Source: Candidatus Bipolaricaulota bacterium | GTDB lineage: Bacteria > Bipolaricaulota > Bipolaricaulia > Bipolaricaulales > Bipolaricaulaceae | DNA length: 6,242 nt | Assembly (NCBI GenBank): GCA_027027485.1 | Contig: JALVLL010000048.1 | Span: 9,604 to 15,845 of the forward strand | Direction of reading: 5' to 3' | Part shown: piece after piece, positions 5,355 to 6,242 of the stretch | Numbering within the stretch: the first letter of the stretch is position 1 | Layout of the letters: every line of letters begins with the position of its first letter | The notes under the pieces: model-generated | What the model saw: only the letters and a program-made list of their open reading frames with translations | What the model was told of the DNA's origin: nothing | Databases searched by the model: none | Program-made: the position numbers and the translations under genes

Positions 5355-6242
5355 ATGGACCTTGTCGTCCGGGAGTTCCGGGAGGACGATGCGGCCGGGG
5401 TGGCGGAGCTTTTGAACGCCTCGGACCGCGCCTGGCCGGGGACCTTGACCGGCGGGATCCCCTATACCCCGGAGCGGGTGCTGCGCGAGCTGGGGAAAAG
5501 GGAGTATCACGCGGTCCTCGTGGCCGAGGCCTCCGGGGAGATCGTGGGCTACCTCACTTTGGGCCCCCACTGGACGGATCTCTCCGCGGGATACGTGGGC
5601 TTTTTGGACGTCCACCCCGACCACCACGGGAAGGGCATCGGCAAGGCCCTCCTGATCGCGGCCATAGATCGCGCTACGGAACTCGGCCTCCCCTACCTCG
5701 GGCTCGATACCTGGGCGGGGAACGAGCGGGCCATCGGGCTCTACAAGCGGGTGGGGTTCTTCTGGGTACCCGGGACGAGCGTCTACATGGAGAACCACTT
5801 CCCCGCGATCCTACGCCTTCCCTGGGCCCGGGAACTTTTAGGGGATTCCCACTGGTACGACTGCCTCGTCCGGGAGGTCTCCCTGGAGGAGGACCGGGAG
5901 GAGTGGCACGGCCGCCGGATTTTCCGCTATCGCCTCGAGCATAGCGGGAAGTCCCTGGAGGTCCTCATCGACCAGGAGGCCAAGGCTCCCTGCGCCGTTT
6001 ACTCCCCCGGCTTCTCCGCGGAGCTTTTTCCGGAGGAAGCGAAGCCCGTGGTTGCCTTCCCGTTTGCGCTCCGCTTCAGGCTGGAGAACCGCTCCAACGC
6101 GGCAAAGACCTTCTCCGCCTTTTTCCGGGGCGACGAGGGGGTTTCCCTTTCGGGGGGAAGGCTCCTTTCCCTGGGGCCCGGGGGGTGCCACGAGGAGGTG
6201 GCCGTGTGCGTACGCTCCCCGGACCTCCGGGATCTACCCCGC
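5355..6242 (+). CDS. GNAT-family N-acetyltransferase with a long C-terminal extension (truncated by window edge)
   Basis: The frame is open from ATG 5355 to the right edge (296 residues, no stop). Residues 1-145 are a complete GNAT fold, which transfers an acetyl group from acetyl-CoA to an amine: N-terminal VVREFREDDAAGVAELL (4-20), motif A around DVHPDHHGKGIGKALL (85-100), whose CoA pyrophosphate loop has His91 where Arg or Gln is usual, and motif B NERAIGLYKRVGF (123-135). A normal GNAT would end near residue 150. Here at least 150 more residues follow: WYDCLVREVSLEED (167-180), a beta-rich part with FRYRLEHSGKSLEVLI (190-205), and PFALRFRLENRSNAAKTFSAF (a 236-256 segment) that looks like an Ig-like or NEW3-type strand pattern. 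I do not recognise the extension, and the substrate is unknown. GAGGTGG (5342-5348) overlaps the glnA stop and sits 6 nt before the ATG, implying co-transcription and perhaps translational coupling with glnA. Confidence 0.85.
   Translation, partial: MDLVVREFREDDAAGVAELLNASDRAWPGTLTGGIPYTPERVLRELGKREYHAVLVAEASGEIVGYLTLGPHWTDLSAGYVGFLDVHPDHHGKGIGKALLIAAIDRATELGLPYLGLDTWAGNERAIGLYKRVGFFWVPGTSVYMENHFPAILRLPWARELLGDSHWYDCLVREVSLEEDREEWHGRRIFRYRLEHSGKSLEVLIDQEAKAPCAVYSPGFSAELFPEEAKPVVAFPFALRFRLENRSNAAKTFSAFFRGDEGVSLSGGRLLSLGPGGCHEEVAVCVRSPDLRDLPR

Noticed and set aside
5345..5944. Plus-strand 199-codon frame after glnA
   Set aside because: It is a Gly/Arg/Pro-rich shadow of the GNAT gene, whose frame (from 5355) carries clear motif A and motif B.

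Overview
The window is ordinary bacterial chromosome: GC-rich, tightly packed, with single-copy housekeeping genes and no mobile element, CRISPR array, tRNA or rRNA that I can see. The gene set (UvrA, a small cold-shock protein, ribokinase, a short class I glutamine synthetase) and the G/C-rich wobble positions fit a high-GC bacterium, possibly a thermophilic or deep-branching lineage. A group such as Candidatus Bipolaricaulota (OP1) would be compatible, but that is a guess from general appearance and not a sequence match.

Layout from left to right. (1) 1-1513, minus strand: the N-terminal half of uvrA, running off the left edge. (2) 1514-1712: a divergent promoter region with an inverted repeat in the leader of the next gene. 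(3) 1713-2219, plus: a small secreted protein consisting of one CARDB domain. (4) 2220-2265: a convergent gap with a weak terminator hairpin. (5) 2266-2553, minus: a small DUF6504-like protein. (6) 2554-2779: a divergent region with a good promoter and a structured, roughly 110-nt leader ahead of the cold-shock gene. (7) 2780-2980, plus: a 66-residue cold-shock protein, followed by a very strong intrinsic terminator at 3004-3040. (8) 3047-3961, minus: ribokinase. (9) 3962-4026: a 65-bp divergent promoter region. (10) 4027-5343, plus: class I-alpha glutamine synthetase. (11) 5355-6242, plus: a GNAT acetyltransferase with a long C-terminal extension, running off the right edge and probably co-transcribed with glnA.

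The genes alternate in strand and mostly look like independent single-gene units. Only glnA and the GNAT gene form a clear operon: 11 bp separate them, and the second ribosome-binding site overlaps the first stop codon. The most interesting non-coding signal is the cold-shock leader. It can fold into nested stems, and the loop plus 3' arm of its apical hairpin is perfectly complementary over 8 nt to the end of the Shine-Dalgarno sequence and the bases just after it. That suggests a switch between two mutually exclusive RNA folds controlling translation. The uncharacterised C-terminal part of the GNAT protein is the main protein-level unknown.
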